From Clostridiales bacterium (lineage in GTDB: Bacteria > Bacillota > Clostridia > Oscillospirales > Acutalibacteraceae), in contig DXYG01000013.1 of assembly GCA_019415925.1 (NCBI GenBank), positions 1 to 43,725 of the forward strand: a DNA stretch of 43,725 nt, written 5' to 3'. Shown one piece after another: positions 7,517 to 15,797 of this stretch. The translations under genes and the position numbers were made by a program. The notes beneath the pieces are model-generated. The model was not told where the DNA came from. It was given only the letters and a program-made list of their open reading frames with translations, and did not search any database. Position 1 is the stretch's first letter; each line of letters opens with the position of its first letter.

Positions 7517-9481
7517 ATGCGTATTACCGACTTATTGAAAAAGAACGGAATTGCTCTTAACGTGAATGTTACCGATAAGAGCGCAGCAATCAGCAAGCTT
7601 GTTTCACTTCACGAAAAATGCGGAAATCTGAAAGACACAGCCGCATTTAAAGAAGGAATCCTTAAGAGGGAAGAAATGGGCACAACGGCAGTAGGAATGG
7701 AGGTTGCTATTCCTCACGCAAAGAGTGATGCAGTCAAGGCTCCTGCTCTTACCGCAATCACAGTTCCAAACGGCGTTGACTACGGCGCAGCAGACAACAA
7801 GCCCTGCAAGCTTATCTTTATGATAGCCGCAACAACTGACGGCGATGTTCATCTTGAAGTGCTTGCAAGACTTATGCAGCTGCTTATGGACGAGGAGTTC
7901 ACAGCAAAGCTTAAGACAGCAAAAACAGCCGATGAGTTCCTCTCAATTATCGACGCAAAAGAAACCGAGAAATTCCCCGAAGAGGCTAAAGCACCTGCAA
8001 AGACTGCTAAAAAAGGCTACAGAGTTCTCGCAGTAACAGCTTGCCCCACAGGTATTGCTCACACCTATATGGCTGCCGAAGCACTTGTTAAGGCAGGAGA
8101 GAAGATGGGTATCACAGTTAAGGTTGAAACGAACGGCTCAGGCGGTGCAAAAAACGTACTTACAGCAGAAGAAATTGCAAATTGCGACGGTATTATCGTA
8201 GCCGCAGATAAGAGCGTTGAAACAGCTCGCTTTGACGGCAAACCTGTATATTCAACAAAGGTTTCCGACGGCATCAACAAGCCCGAGGAGCTTATCAAAA
8301 AGATAATTAACGGACAGGCTCCCGTATATCACTCAGATCGCAAGGCTAAGGTTGAAGCAACAGGCGGCGGAAACGAAAGCATAGGACGTCAGCTTTACAA
8401 ACACCTTATGAACGGCGTATCTCATATGCTCCCGTTCGTAGTTGCAGGCGGTATCTTCATTGCAATCGCATTCCTCATTGATGCGGCAAGCGGTGTTCAG
8501 GCGGCAGGTAACTCTGCATTCGGTACAGTTAATCCCGTTGCGGCTTGGTTCAAGAATATCGGCGGATATGCATTTAACTTTATGATTCCGATACTTGCAG
8601 GCTTTATTGCTCAGTCAATCGCAGATCGTCCCGGTTTGCTCGTTGGTTTTGTAGGCGGTTTCCTTGCAACAAACGGTGCTACCTTTGTTGATCCGGGTGC
8701 TGCTGCAACAATTCCCTCAGGCTTCCTCGGAGCACTCCTTGCAGGCTTTGCAGGCGGTTACTTAATGCTCGCTATGGAAAAGCTCTGCGACAAGCTTCCA
8801 AACGCACTCGAAGGTATCAAGCCCGTGCTTCTTTATCCTCTTGGCGGCCTTGGCATAGTAGCAATTATGATGTGTGCAGTTAACCCGATTATGGGCGTTG
8901 TAAACACAGGTCTTAACAGCGGTCTTACATGGCTGCACGAACACGAGCTCGGCATCGTTCTCGGATGTATTTTAGGCGCAATGATGTCAATTGATATGGG
9001 CGGTCCTTTCAACAAGGCAGCTTACGTATTCGGTACAGGTATGCTCACAACAGCCGCAACCGACCCCGCAGTTGCAACAGTAGCTTATCAGATAATGGCT
9101 TCCGTAATGATCGGCGGTATGGTTCCTCCTCTTGCAATCGCTCTTTCAACAACCTTCTTCAAGAGCAGATGGACAGCAGAAGAGAGAAAGAACGGCGTAG
9201 TTAACTATGTAATGGGTCTTTCATTTATCACAGAGGGCGCAATTCCTTACGCAGCGTCAGCACCTCTCAAGGTTATTCCCTCCTGTGCAATCGGCTCAGC
9301 AGTAGCAGGCGGTCTTTCATGGCTCTTCGGCTGCACACTTATGGCACCTCACGGCGGTGTCTTCGTAGTAGCAACAATAGGCAATCCGCTTCTCTATCTC
9401 CTTGCGCTTGCAATCGGTTCGGTAGTAGGTATGATTCTTCTCACAATTATGAAAAGACCTATTGACTCTGCAAAGAAATAA
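7517..9481 (+). CDS. fruA: PTS fructose transporter subunit EIIABC
   Basis: Single-chain fructose permease that imports fructose and phosphorylates it at carbon 1. Domains in order: EIIA (residues 1-150, phospho-His67 in VAIPHAKS), EIIB (about 170-270, phospho-Cys176 in TACPTGIAHT), then the membrane EIIC part (about 290-650) with many hydrophobic segments and the GGIFIAIAF, GGFLAT and MGGPFNKAAY stretches typical of fructose EIIC. The 654-residue length is normal for the A-B-C arrangement. AGAAGGAGAG is the Shine-Dalgarno site. It receives phosphate from HPr, encoded just downstream, and hands fructose-1-phosphate to FruK. Confidence 0.96.
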   Translation: MRITDLLKKNGIALNVNVTDKSAAISKLVSLHEKCGNLKDTAAFKEGILKREEMGTTAVGMEVAIPHAKSDAVKAPALTAITVPNGVDYGAADNKPCKLIFMIAATTDGDVHLEVLARLMQLLMDEEFTAKLKTAKTADEFLSIIDAKETEKFPEEAKAPAKTAKKGYRVLAVTACPTGIAHTYMAAEALVKAGEKMGITVKVETNGSGGAKNVLTAEEIANCDGIIVAADKSVETARFDGKPVYSTKVSDGINKPEELIKKIINGQAPVYHSDRKAKVEATGGGNESIGRQLYKHLMNGVSHMLPFVVAGGIFIAIAFLIDAASGVQAAGNSAFGTVNPVAAWFKNIGGYAFNFMIPILAGFIAQSIADRPGLLVGFVGGFLATNGATFVDPGAAATIPSGFLGALLAGFAGGYLMLAMEKLCDKLPNALEGIKPVLLYPLGGLGIVAIMMCAVNPIMGVVNTGLNSGLTWLHEHELGIVLGCILGAMMSIDMGGPFNKAAYVFGTGMLTTAATDPAVATVAYQIMASVMIGGMVPPLAIALSTTFFKSRWTAEERKNGVVNYVMGLSFITEGAIPYAASAPLKVIPSCAIGSAVAGGLSWLFGCTLMAPHGGVFVVATIGNPLLYLLALAIGSVVGMILLTIMKRPIDSAKK

Positions 9482-9514
9482 TAATATAATATAAATAGCA
9501 TACAAAAACTAAAC

Positions 9515-9550
9515 AAGTTTCGCAGTTTGTTTGTACAGACTGCGAAACTT
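9515..9550. other. Perfect 12-bp hairpin between fruA and ptsH
   Basis: AAGTTTCGCAGT (9515-9526) pairs with ACTGCGAAACTT (9539-9550) around a 12-base loop. No T-tract follows, so it is a poor intrinsic terminator. It sits 27 bp upstream of the ptsH start and could be an mRNA processing or stability element that separates fruA from ptsH-ptsI output, or a partial terminator. Confidence 0.7.
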
Positions 9551-9576
9551 AATTGAATAAATAAGGAGAAATTATT

Positions 9577-9840
9577 ATGGTTTCAAAACAGATTACTCTT
9601 ACAAATGCACAGGGTTTTCATATGCGTCCGGCTTCGGTTTTTGCAACAGCTATGGGCAAATACTCTTGTGACGTTACAATTAAGTTCAACGGCAACGATT
9701 ATAACGCTAAAAGCCTTCTGAATATTATTGCAGCCTGCATTAAGTGCGGCAGTGAAATTGAAATAGTTTGCAACGGTGCTGACGAGAACGAGGCTCTTGC
9801 AGAGGCAGTTCAGCTAATTGAAAGCGGACTCGGCGAATAA
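9577..9840 (+). CDS. ptsH: Phosphocarrier protein HPr
   Basis: Small cytosolic phosphocarrier that passes phosphate from enzyme I to EIIA domains. His15 sits in GFHMRPAS, where Met16 replaces the commoner alanine. Ser46 in AKSLLNI is at the position used by HPr kinase in Firmicutes, so it can in principle act with CcpA in catabolite control. Length 87 residues. Start ATG with AAGGAGA upstream. It lies between the fructose permease and enzyme I, an arrangement suggesting that the general PTS proteins are expressed together with fructose uptake. Confidence 0.96.
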   Translation: MVSKQITLTNAQGFHMRPASVFATAMGKYSCDVTIKFNGNDYNAKSLLNIIAACIKCGSEIEIVCNGADENEALAEAVQLIESGLGE

Positions 9841-9875
9841 TTAAGCCAAATTCTGCATTAATCGAGGTGATTGAT

Positions 9876-11576
9876 ATGTTAAACGGTACTCCCGCATCAG
9901 ACGGAATCGGAATCGGTAAAGTTCTTATAATTGAAGAACATTCACTTGAATACACTCCCAAAACAGTCGAAGATACTGACGCTGAATTACAGAGATTCAG
10001 AAATGCTGTAGATGAGTTCTGTAAAAACACTCTTGAGCAGGCTGATAATTTAAGGAAATCAACGGGTGACAAAGAGGCTGAAATTCTCGAAGGTCATATT
10101 GCGATAATAAAAGACCCGTATCTCTGCAGTGAAATCGAAAAGCTTATTGCTGACGGACAGTGTGCAGAGTCGGCTTTAGAGCATATGTGCGATATGTTTA
10201 TTGCAATGTTTTCCGCAACAGACGACGAGCTTACAAAACAGCGTGCTGCTGACGTGCGTGACATAAAAACAGGCGTGCTCAGTATTCTCCTCGGTATTCA
10301 GGAGGTTAAAATAAGTTCTGCACCGTCGGGTACAGTGCTTGTAGCAAAGGAGCTTACTCCGTCAATGACGGCAGGAATCAACAAGGATAACATAGTCGGA
10401 ATTATCACCGAAACGGGCGGAAAAACCTCTCACTCTGCAATTCTTGCAAGAGCACTTGAAATTCCTGCTGTGCTGAGCGTTGAAAACGCAGTTTCAAGCC
10501 TTACTAACGGTCAGCAGGTAATTGTTGACGGAAGTGAGGGTGTTGTTATCGACTCGCCCGACGAAGTTCAGCTTGAAAATTACACTCAAAAGCGAAACGC
10601 TTTTCTTACTGAGCGCAGAGAGCTTGAAAACTACAGAGGAAGAAAAACCGTTTCTGCAAGCGGTGAAGAATATGAGCTGTTCTGCAACATTGGAAAGCCT
10701 GACGACGCTGTAAAGGCTGTTGAGTCTGACGGCGAGGGAGTGGGACTTTTCAGAACAGAATTCCTGTTTATGGACAGAAATTCAATTCCCACAGAGGATG
10801 AGCAGTTTGACGCATATAAAAAGGCGGCTCTTATCCTAAAGGATAAATCGCTTATTATCAGAACACTCGACATCGGCGGTGACAAGGACTTGCCGTATCT
10901 CGGACTTGAAAAGGAAGAAAATCCGTTTATGGGTTTCAGAGCAATCAGATATTGCCTGAAAAACCGTGACCTTTTCAAAACACAGCTCAGAGCAGTTCTG
11001 CGTGCAAGTGCATTTGGTGACATCAAAATAATGTTTCCGCTCATCACAACGGTTGATGAACTGCGTGAGGGCAAAGCGCTTGTTGAAGAGGTTAAGTCAG
11101 AGCTTCGTGAAAAAGAAATCAAGTTCAATGAAAATATACAGGTAGGCGTGATGATGGAAACCGCATCAGCCGCAGTGATTGCCGATTTGCTTGCAAAGGA
11201 AGCAGACTTTTTCAGCATCGGCACAAACGACCTCACAGGCTACACAATGTCATGCGACAGAGGTAACAGCGACGTATCATACCTTTACTCGGCACTCCAG
11301 CCAAGCGTTCTGCGACTTATAAAGCACATAATTGAGTGCGGTGTAAAGAACGGAATACCCGTTGGTATGTGCGGAGAAGCGGCGGCAAACCTAATGATGA
11401 TACCGCTTTTGATTTCCTTTGGTCTGACGGAATTCAGCGTATCTGCTCCGTCGGTACTTAAAGTCAGAAAGACGATTTCAACATGGACAAAGAATGAAGC
11501 TGACGAGGTAGCCGAAAAGGTTATGTCAATGTCAAGTGAAAAGGAAATTTTTGATTATCTAAAAACAGTAATCTAA
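9876..11576 (+). CDS. ptsI: Phosphoenolpyruvate-protein phosphotransferase (PTS enzyme I)
   Basis: First enzyme of the PTS: autophosphorylates from PEP and passes phosphate to HPr. Active-site His186 lies in GGKTSHSAILAR; the C-terminal PEP-binding barrel has the FRTEFLFMDR and FSIGTNDLTGY motifs and Cys499 in GMCGEAA. The frame opens at a GTG at 9867, but that GTG is part of the Shine-Dalgarno sequence GAGGTGA; the ATG at 9876 is 5 bases after it, so the protein has 566 residues. It is 35 bp after ptsH and ends the fructose/PTS locus. Confidence 0.95.
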   Translation: MLNGTPASDGIGIGKVLIIEEHSLEYTPKTVEDTDAELQRFRNAVDEFCKNTLEQADNLRKSTGDKEAEILEGHIAIIKDPYLCSEIEKLIADGQCAESALEHMCDMFIAMFSATDDELTKQRAADVRDIKTGVLSILLGIQEVKISSAPSGTVLVAKELTPSMTAGINKDNIVGIITETGGKTSHSAILARALEIPAVLSVENAVSSLTNGQQVIVDGSEGVVIDSPDEVQLENYTQKRNAFLTERRELENYRGRKTVSASGEEYELFCNIGKPDDAVKAVESDGEGVGLFRTEFLFMDRNSIPTEDEQFDAYKKAALILKDKSLIIRTLDIGGDKDLPYLGLEKEENPFMGFRAIRYCLKNRDLFKTQLRAVLRASAFGDIKIMFPLITTVDELREGKALVEEVKSELREKEIKFNENIQVGVMMETASAAVIADLLAKEADFFSIGTNDLTGYTMSCDRGNSDVSYLYSALQPSVLRLIKHIIECGVKNGIPVGMCGEAAANLMMIPLLISFGLTEFSVSAPSVLKVRKTISTWTKNEADEVAEKVMSMSSEKEIFDYLKTVI

Positions 11577-11624
11577 ATAATCTGAAATAATCAACTCATT
11601 TGTTTTTTTCATATTACCCCCTCT

Positions 11625-11670
11625 AATCCTCCCGATTTTTAAAAGTCGGGAGGATTCTGTGTATCCCGAC
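11625..11670 (+). other. Two mutually exclusive hairpins after ptsI
   Basis: AATCCTCCCGA (11625-11635) pairs perfectly with TCGGGAGGATT (11646-11656). The same middle strand can instead use GTCGGGA (11645-11651) to pair with TCCCGAC (11664-11670). The arms compete, an arrangement seen in attenuators and antiterminators. A true terminator hairpin follows at 11708. No T-tract follows either alternative here. Confidence 0.5.
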
Positions 11671-11707
11671 ATTGATGATTAAAATTCTATTTTAGAAAAT
11701 AATCAGG

Positions 11708-11730
11708 GCACCGTTATCAGCGGTGCTTTT
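11708..11730 (+). terminator. Terminator of the ptsH-ptsI transcript
   Basis: GCACCG (11708-11713) pairs with CGGTGC (11721-11726), followed by TTTT and a T-rich stretch. It lies before the TetR promoter. The stem is short, so efficiency is uncertain. Confidence 0.65.
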
Positions 11731-11771
11731 GTATTATAAATTTATTTTTTAAAACAGGTCTTCTCAAAAAC

Positions 11772-11810
11772 GGTCAACGGAGTATAATTATACTTGACCG
11801 ATTTGGTCAA
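11772..11810 (+). promoter_or_regulatory. tetR promoter and candidate TetR operator (three GGTCAA half-sites)
   Basis: TATAAT at 11783-11788 is a likely -10. Around it are three copies of one half-site: GGTCAA (11772-11777), TTGACC (11794-11799) and GGTCAA (11805-11810). The last two form a 17-bp palindrome with a 5-base centre, placed at the expected transcription start and just before the ribosome binding site. This is typical of a self-repressing TetR gene. The -35 box is weak. Confidence 0.65.
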
Positions 11811-11821
11811 CGGAGGAAAAT

Positions 11822-12442
11822 ATGAACGAAAAATTTTTTGCATTGCCAAAGCAAAAGCAGGATGCAATAATCAACGCAGGCTATCGTGTTTTTTCGCAGA
11901 ATTCCTACAAGAAAAGTCCTATGAGTGAAATTGCAGGCGAGGCAGGAATCAGCAAATCGCTGTTGTTTCACTATTTCCATAACAAGCAGGAGCTTTACCT
12001 GTTTTTGTGGGACAACTGTGCAAAGCTTACAATAAAATATCTTACCGAATACAAATGCTACGAGCAAACGGATTTGTTTGAGATGATGTATCGTGGAATG
12101 AAGGCAAAAATACGCATTATGAATCAGTACCCGAATATGGGCAGTTTTGTAATAAAGGCATTTTATGAGCGTGACCCTGACATAAGCTTGGCAATCCAGA
12201 ACAGCTATAAAAGCTATAAGGCATTTAAGGCGGATAAGACACTTGAAAGTATTGATACAACGCAGTTTGCAGAGGGGATTGACGTAAAAATGATGTATCG
12301 TGAAATGTATCTTGCATCGGAAGGCTATCTTTGGGAGATGCAGAGAAACGGAGCCGTTGACGTTGAAAAAATGGAAAAGGATTTCACCGAAATGCTTAAT
12401 TTCTGGAAGAAACTCTATTTGAGAAAAGAGGAAGAAAAATGA
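11822..12442 (+). CDS. TetR/AcrR-family transcriptional regulator
   Basis: A 206-residue regulator with the TetR DNA-binding domain at the N-terminus (residues about 8-55): a helix-turn-helix reading MSEIAGEAGISKSLLFHYF, then NKQELYLFLWD. The rest is a helical ligand-binding region whose ligand cannot be told from sequence. CGGAGG lies 6 bases before the ATG. Its stop overlaps the start of the ABC ATPase gene by 4 bp, so it almost certainly controls the exporter encoded next, and the GGTCAA palindrome upstream is its likely target. Confidence 0.9.
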   Translation: MNEKFFALPKQKQDAIINAGYRVFSQNSYKKSPMSEIAGEAGISKSLLFHYFHNKQELYLFLWDNCAKLTIKYLTEYKCYEQTDLFEMMYRGMKAKIRIMNQYPNMGSFVIKAFYERDPDISLAIQNSYKSYKAFKADKTLESIDTTQFAEGIDVKMMYREMYLASEGYLWEMQRNGAVDVEKMEKDFTEMLNFWKKLYLRKEEEK

Positions 12443-13317
12443 ACGTGATTGAAACAAAAGGACTAACAAAATATTACGGCAAATCAAGAGGAATCATAGA
12501 TTTGAATTTGTCTGTTGCCGAGGGTGAATTTTTCGGATTTATCGGTCCGAACGGCGCAGGAAAAAGCACGACAATACGCACACTTCTGGGACTGATTAAA
12601 AAAAGCGGAGGAAGTGCTGAAATTTTCGGAAAGAGTATTGAAACAAGCAAAAAAGAAATTCTTGCAGAAGTAGGGTATCTTCCGTCGGAGGCGGTTTTTT
12701 ACTCCGGTATGAAAGTAAAGGACGTTATAAAGCTGTCGGCTGATTTAAGAAAAAAGGATTGCAGAAAAGAATCTGAGGTGCTTTGCGAAAGACTCGGACT
12801 TGATACAGAAAAAAGGGTAGAGGAGCTGTCATTCGGCAACCGCAAAAAAGTAGCAATAGTATGCGCACTCCAGCACAAGCCTCGCCTTTGTGTCCTTGAC
12901 GAGCCTACGGGAGGACTTGACCCGCTTATGCAAAGGGAGTTTTTCACAATTCTCAAAGAGCGCAATGCAGAGGGAACAACAATTTTTCTGTCCTCACATA
13001 TTCTCTCCGAAATTCAGAAAAACTGCACAAGGGCGGCAATTGTCAGAGAGGGAAGGCTGATTGCCTGCGACAGCGTAGACTCTCTTTCAAAGACGAACGC
13101 AAAGCGGATACATATTGAGGGTAATGCTGATATTTCAGCCTTGAAAAACGTGCGTGACATTCAAAAGACCGATAACGGCATAAGCTTTCTTTTCAGCGGC
13201 GACATTAACGAGTTTTTACAGTTTATCTCAAAATTCAGAATCAACGATTTATCAATCTCCGAACCCGATCTTGAAGAAATCTTTATGCACTATTATCTTG
13301 ACGGAGGTGACCGATAA
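12439..13317 (+). CDS. ABC transporter ATP-binding protein
   Basis: ATPase subunit of an ABC-2 type exporter. Walker A GPNGAGKST (residues 36-44), a degenerate signature LSFGNRKK (about 127-134), Walker B LCVLDEP (about 152-158) with D-loop GGLDP, and the switch histidine in SSHILSE. The C-terminal part (about 215-292) is the extension common in this ATPase subfamily. The signature differs from LSGGQ (SFGN), which is common in the CcmA-like branch. Overlaps tetR by 4 bp and the permease by 1 bp. Substrate unknown; drug or lipid export is the usual guess with a TetR partner. Confidence 0.93.
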   Translation: MNVIETKGLTKYYGKSRGIIDLNLSVAEGEFFGFIGPNGAGKSTTIRTLLGLIKKSGGSAEIFGKSIETSKKEILAEVGYLPSEAVFYSGMKVKDVIKLSADLRKKDCRKESEVLCERLGLDTEKRVEELSFGNRKKVAIVCALQHKPRLCVLDEPTGGLDPLMQREFFTILKERNAEGTTIFLSSHILSEIQKNCTRAAIVREGRLIACDSVDSLSKTNAKRIHIEGNADISALKNVRDIQKTDNGISFLFSGDINEFLQFISKFRINDLSISEPDLEEIFMHYYLDGGDR

Positions 13318-14102
13318 TGACGGTAATCAGACACGAATTAAAGCAGAGCCGAATCAGCCTGATAATCTGGTCTGTCGCAATAGGCTTTCTGCTTGCGGTT
13401 TGTATATTTATGTTCCCCGAAATGAAGGGAGAAATGAACGAAGTAAGCGAAGTCTTTTCATCTATGGGAAGCTTTACACAGGCTTTCGGAATGGATAAAG
13501 TAAACTTCGGAACACTGCTCGGCTTTTATGCTGTTGAGTGCGGAAATATTCTCGGACTCGGCGGAGCGTTTTTTGCGTCACTTTGTGCAATATCAGTGCT
13601 TTCAAAGGAAGAAAAGGAGCGAACTGCTGAATTTTTGCTCACGCACCCCGTAAGCAGAGTGCGTGTTGTAGCAGAAAAGCTTATTTCTGTTATTTTACAG
13701 ATATTAATTCTGAATGCAGTAGTTTATGTTACCGCCGTTTCGTCAATTGCGCTTATCGGCGAAACAGTGCCTTGGCAGGAAATAACGCTTATGCATACTG
13801 CGTATCTTATTTTACAGCTTGAGCTGGCAGGAATATGTTTTGGCGTTTCTGCTTTTCTGCGCAGAGGAAGTATCGGAACAGGACTCGGAATTGCCGTTAT
13901 AATGTACTTTTTGAATATCATTGCAAACCTCACCGAAAGCGCAGAGTTTCTTAAATATATAACTCCGTTCGGCTATGCCGACGGAGCTGAAATTGTAAGA
14001 AATGTAAGCCTTGATGCGAATATGATAGTAATAGGACTTTTGTTTGCCGCTATAGGAATATCGGCAGGATTTATAAAGTATTGCAGAAAAGACATTTCGT
14101 AA
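13317..14102 (+). CDS. ABC-2 type transporter permease
   Basis: A 261-residue membrane protein with about six hydrophobic segments: one near residues 15-35, an interior pair around 75-125, and further segments near 135-160, 170-195 and 235-255. The segment KEEKERTAEFLLTHPVSR between two of them is the typical ABC-2 permease motif that contacts the ATPase. Its start codon overlaps the ATPase stop (TAATG), so the two are translated as a pair; two copies of each probably form the exporter. A terminator follows at 14123. Confidence 0.9.
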   Translation: MTVIRHELKQSRISLIIWSVAIGFLLAVCIFMFPEMKGEMNEVSEVFSSMGSFTQAFGMDKVNFGTLLGFYAVECGNILGLGGAFFASLCAISVLSKEEKERTAEFLLTHPVSRVRVVAEKLISVILQILILNAVVYVTAVSSIALIGETVPWQEITLMHTAYLILQLELAGICFGVSAFLRRGSIGTGLGIAVIMYFLNIIANLTESAEFLKYITPFGYADGAEIVRNVSLDANMIVIGLLFAAIGISAGFIKYCRKDIS

Positions 14103-14122
14103 AATAATACGATAAATTAATT

Positions 14123-14160
14123 AACCGCCCACGAAGAAAATACTTCGTGAGCGGTTTTGT
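14123..14160. terminator. Bidirectional terminator between the exporter operon and the HAD gene
   Basis: AACCGC-C-CACGAAG pairs with CTTCGTG-A-GCGGTT (14123-14156), one mismatch, followed by TTGT and then TTTTATTTATT. It lies between convergent genes. Confidence 0.85.
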
Positions 14161-14165
14161 CTGTT

Positions 14166-14735
14166 TTATTTATTATTTGGTTTCCATTCTGTGATTTTAT
14201 TTCCGTTTACAAGAAAGGCTTTCTTCGAAATCTCAGCCAAAGGCGTGTCACTCAGACTGTCGGAATAAAATTCGTCAACTTCTTCGTCTTTGAATTCCTC
14301 GTAAAATCTTCTCACCTTTTCTATGCCGTGACAGTTAATTCCGCTGTATTTTCCGCTTTTGCTGTCAACCTTTGAGGCGATAAGGTGCTTTATACCAAGC
14401 TTTCTGCAAATAGGCGCAAGCAGAAATTCGGGTGATGCCGAAATAATCACGTCGTCACTCTTTTTCTGATTTATGTAAAACTCCTTGATTTTACCGCAGT
14501 TTTTGTCCCAGAACTCTGCAACGTCCTTTTCAGCGTTGCACTTTGTCAGAAAGCGGTACATTTTTTCTTTAAATTCGGTTTTCGTACCTTTTTTAAAAAC
14601 ATAAAACCTGCAAAAAGCGCATAAAAGCGACGGTGCAAGAAGAATAATACTCTTGTGCTTTTTAAGGCAGAACAGGTAAAAATCAGCCGTAGAGTCACCG
14701 TTATAAATTGTTTTGTCAAAATCATAAGCGTTCAT
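14166..14735 (-). CDS. HAD-superfamily phosphatase (subclass IB, phosphoserine phosphatase-like)
   Basis: A 189-residue HAD hydrolase. Motif I is DFDKT near residue 5-9 (first Asp is the nucleophile, second the acid/base), motif II is the serine of ISASPE, motif III a lysine in the middle part, and motif IV is DSLSD for magnesium binding. Between motif I and II there is a helical C1 cap with a hydrophobic stretch (SIILLAPSLLCAF). The IB class includes phosphoserine phosphatases and lipid-head phosphatases, so the substrate is uncertain. I took ATG at 14735, 9 bases after GGAAAG; a TTG two codons earlier is the alternative. Confidence 0.85.
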   Translation of the reverse strand: MNAYDFDKTIYNGDSTADFYLFCLKKHKSIILLAPSLLCAFCRFYVFKKGTKTEFKEKMYRFLTKCNAEKDVAEFWDKNCGKIKEFYINQKKSDDVIISASPEFLLAPICRKLGIKHLIASKVDSKSGKYSGINCHGIEKVRRFYEEFKDEEVDEFYSDSLSDTPLAEISKKAFLVNGNKITEWKPNNK

Positions 14736-14834
14736 AGTCAATTTCTTTCCGTTGAAAAATAATTTATTTCATTATAATATCCTGTACAAAAATTTTCAAG
14801 TTGTAAAAATTAATTAAAATTAAAGTAGTAATTA

Positions 14835-14863
14835 TTGAATTTTACAAGTCTTTATGTTAAAAT
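14835..14863 (+). promoter_or_regulatory. Promoter of the rpiR-led operon
   Basis: TTGAAT (14835-14840), 17-base spacer, TAAAAT (14858-14863), with TGT directly before the -10. It lies about 40 bp upstream of the chosen ATG and would drive the whole block to ispH. Confidence 0.7.
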
Positions 14864-14903
14864 GAAAAAGTATGGAATATACAATTACAAGGAGTATCAT
14901 AAA

Positions 14904-15797
14904 ATGATAACGCATTTGCTGACAAGAATTGATTTGATGATGAATTCCTTTTCAAAAGGTCAGAAAAGGATTGCTTTATATATAGAAGAACATTACGATA
15001 AGGCGGCTTTTATGACAGCCTCAAAGCTCGGTGAAACAGTCGGAGTTTCCGAGAGTACGGTTGTCCGTTTTGCCTCCGAACTCGGCTATGACGGTTATCC
15101 TAAGCTTCAGAAGGCTATGCAGGAGATGATAAGAAACAAGCTCACCTCCGTTCAGCGAATTGAAGTAACCTCAGGACGTATCGGCAACGACAACGTGCTT
15201 GACAGTGTTCTGAATCAGGACATTGAAAAAATCAGAAGAACAATTGAAGAAACCTCGCACGAGGATTTCAACCGTGCTGTTGATGAAATCTGCAAGGCTG
15301 GGCGTATCTACATTTTCGGAGTGCGCTCAACTGCCGCAATTGCAAACTTCCTCGCTTACTATTTTGAACTTATCTTCGATAATGTGCGTGTAATAAATAC
15401 CACAAGCACAACCTCTACATACGAGCATATTTTCAGAATAACCGATAAGGACGTTATGATTGGAATTTCATTTCCTCGCTACAGCGCAATGGCTGTTGAG
15501 GCTATGGACTTTGCCCGTTCAAGGGGAGCACACGCTGTTGCAATTACCGACAGTATGGCTTCTCCTCTGGTGCAGTCGGCTGACTCGGTGCTTATCGCAA
15601 GAAGTGATATGGCGTCAATCGTCGATTCACTCGTTGCACCGCTTAGCCTTATCAACGCTCTTATTGTTGCAACCGTTCTTAAGAAAAAGGACGAGGTTTC
15701 CGATACCTTCCGTGAGCTTGAAAGAGTGTGGAACAAAGAGGGCGTTTACACCAACCACGATGACGAACAGGACAGTAAATTAGAAAATGCTAAGTAA
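14904..15797 (+). CDS. MurR/RpiR-family transcriptional regulator
   Basis: A 297-residue regulator with an N-terminal RpiR helix-turn-helix (about residues 1-77, including GETVGVSESTVVRFASELGY) and a C-terminal SIS sugar-phosphate isomerase-like domain (about 105-250, with IYIFGVRSTAAIAN and DVMIGISFPRYS). RpiR proteins sense phosphosugars, but the sugar here is unknown. The frame is open from a TTG at 14835, but that TTG is part of the promoter; AAGGAG lies 8 bases before the ATG at 14904. Its end overlaps the next gene by 11 bp. Being first in a block of cofactor, nucleotide and lipid genes is unusual for a sugar regulator. Confidence 0.9.
   Translation: MITHLLTRIDLMMNSFSKGQKRIALYIEEHYDKAAFMTASKLGETVGVSESTVVRFASELGYDGYPKLQKAMQEMIRNKLTSVQRIEVTSGRIGNDNVLDSVLNQDIEKIRRTIEETSHEDFNRAVDEICKAGRIYIFGVRSTAAIANFLAYYFELIFDNVRVINTTSTTSTYEHIFRITDKDVMIGISFPRYSAMAVEAMDFARSRGAHAVAITDSMASPLVQSADSVLIARSDMASIVDSLVAPLSLINALIVATVLKKKDEVSDTFRELERVWNKEGVYTNHDDEQDSKLENAK

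Noticed and set aside
10631..11236. 201-codon minus-strand frame inside ptsI (and similar long antisense frames)
   Set aside because: It is a shadow of the ptsI reading frame: Ser-rich low-complexity translation, no ribosome binding site and no recognisable family.
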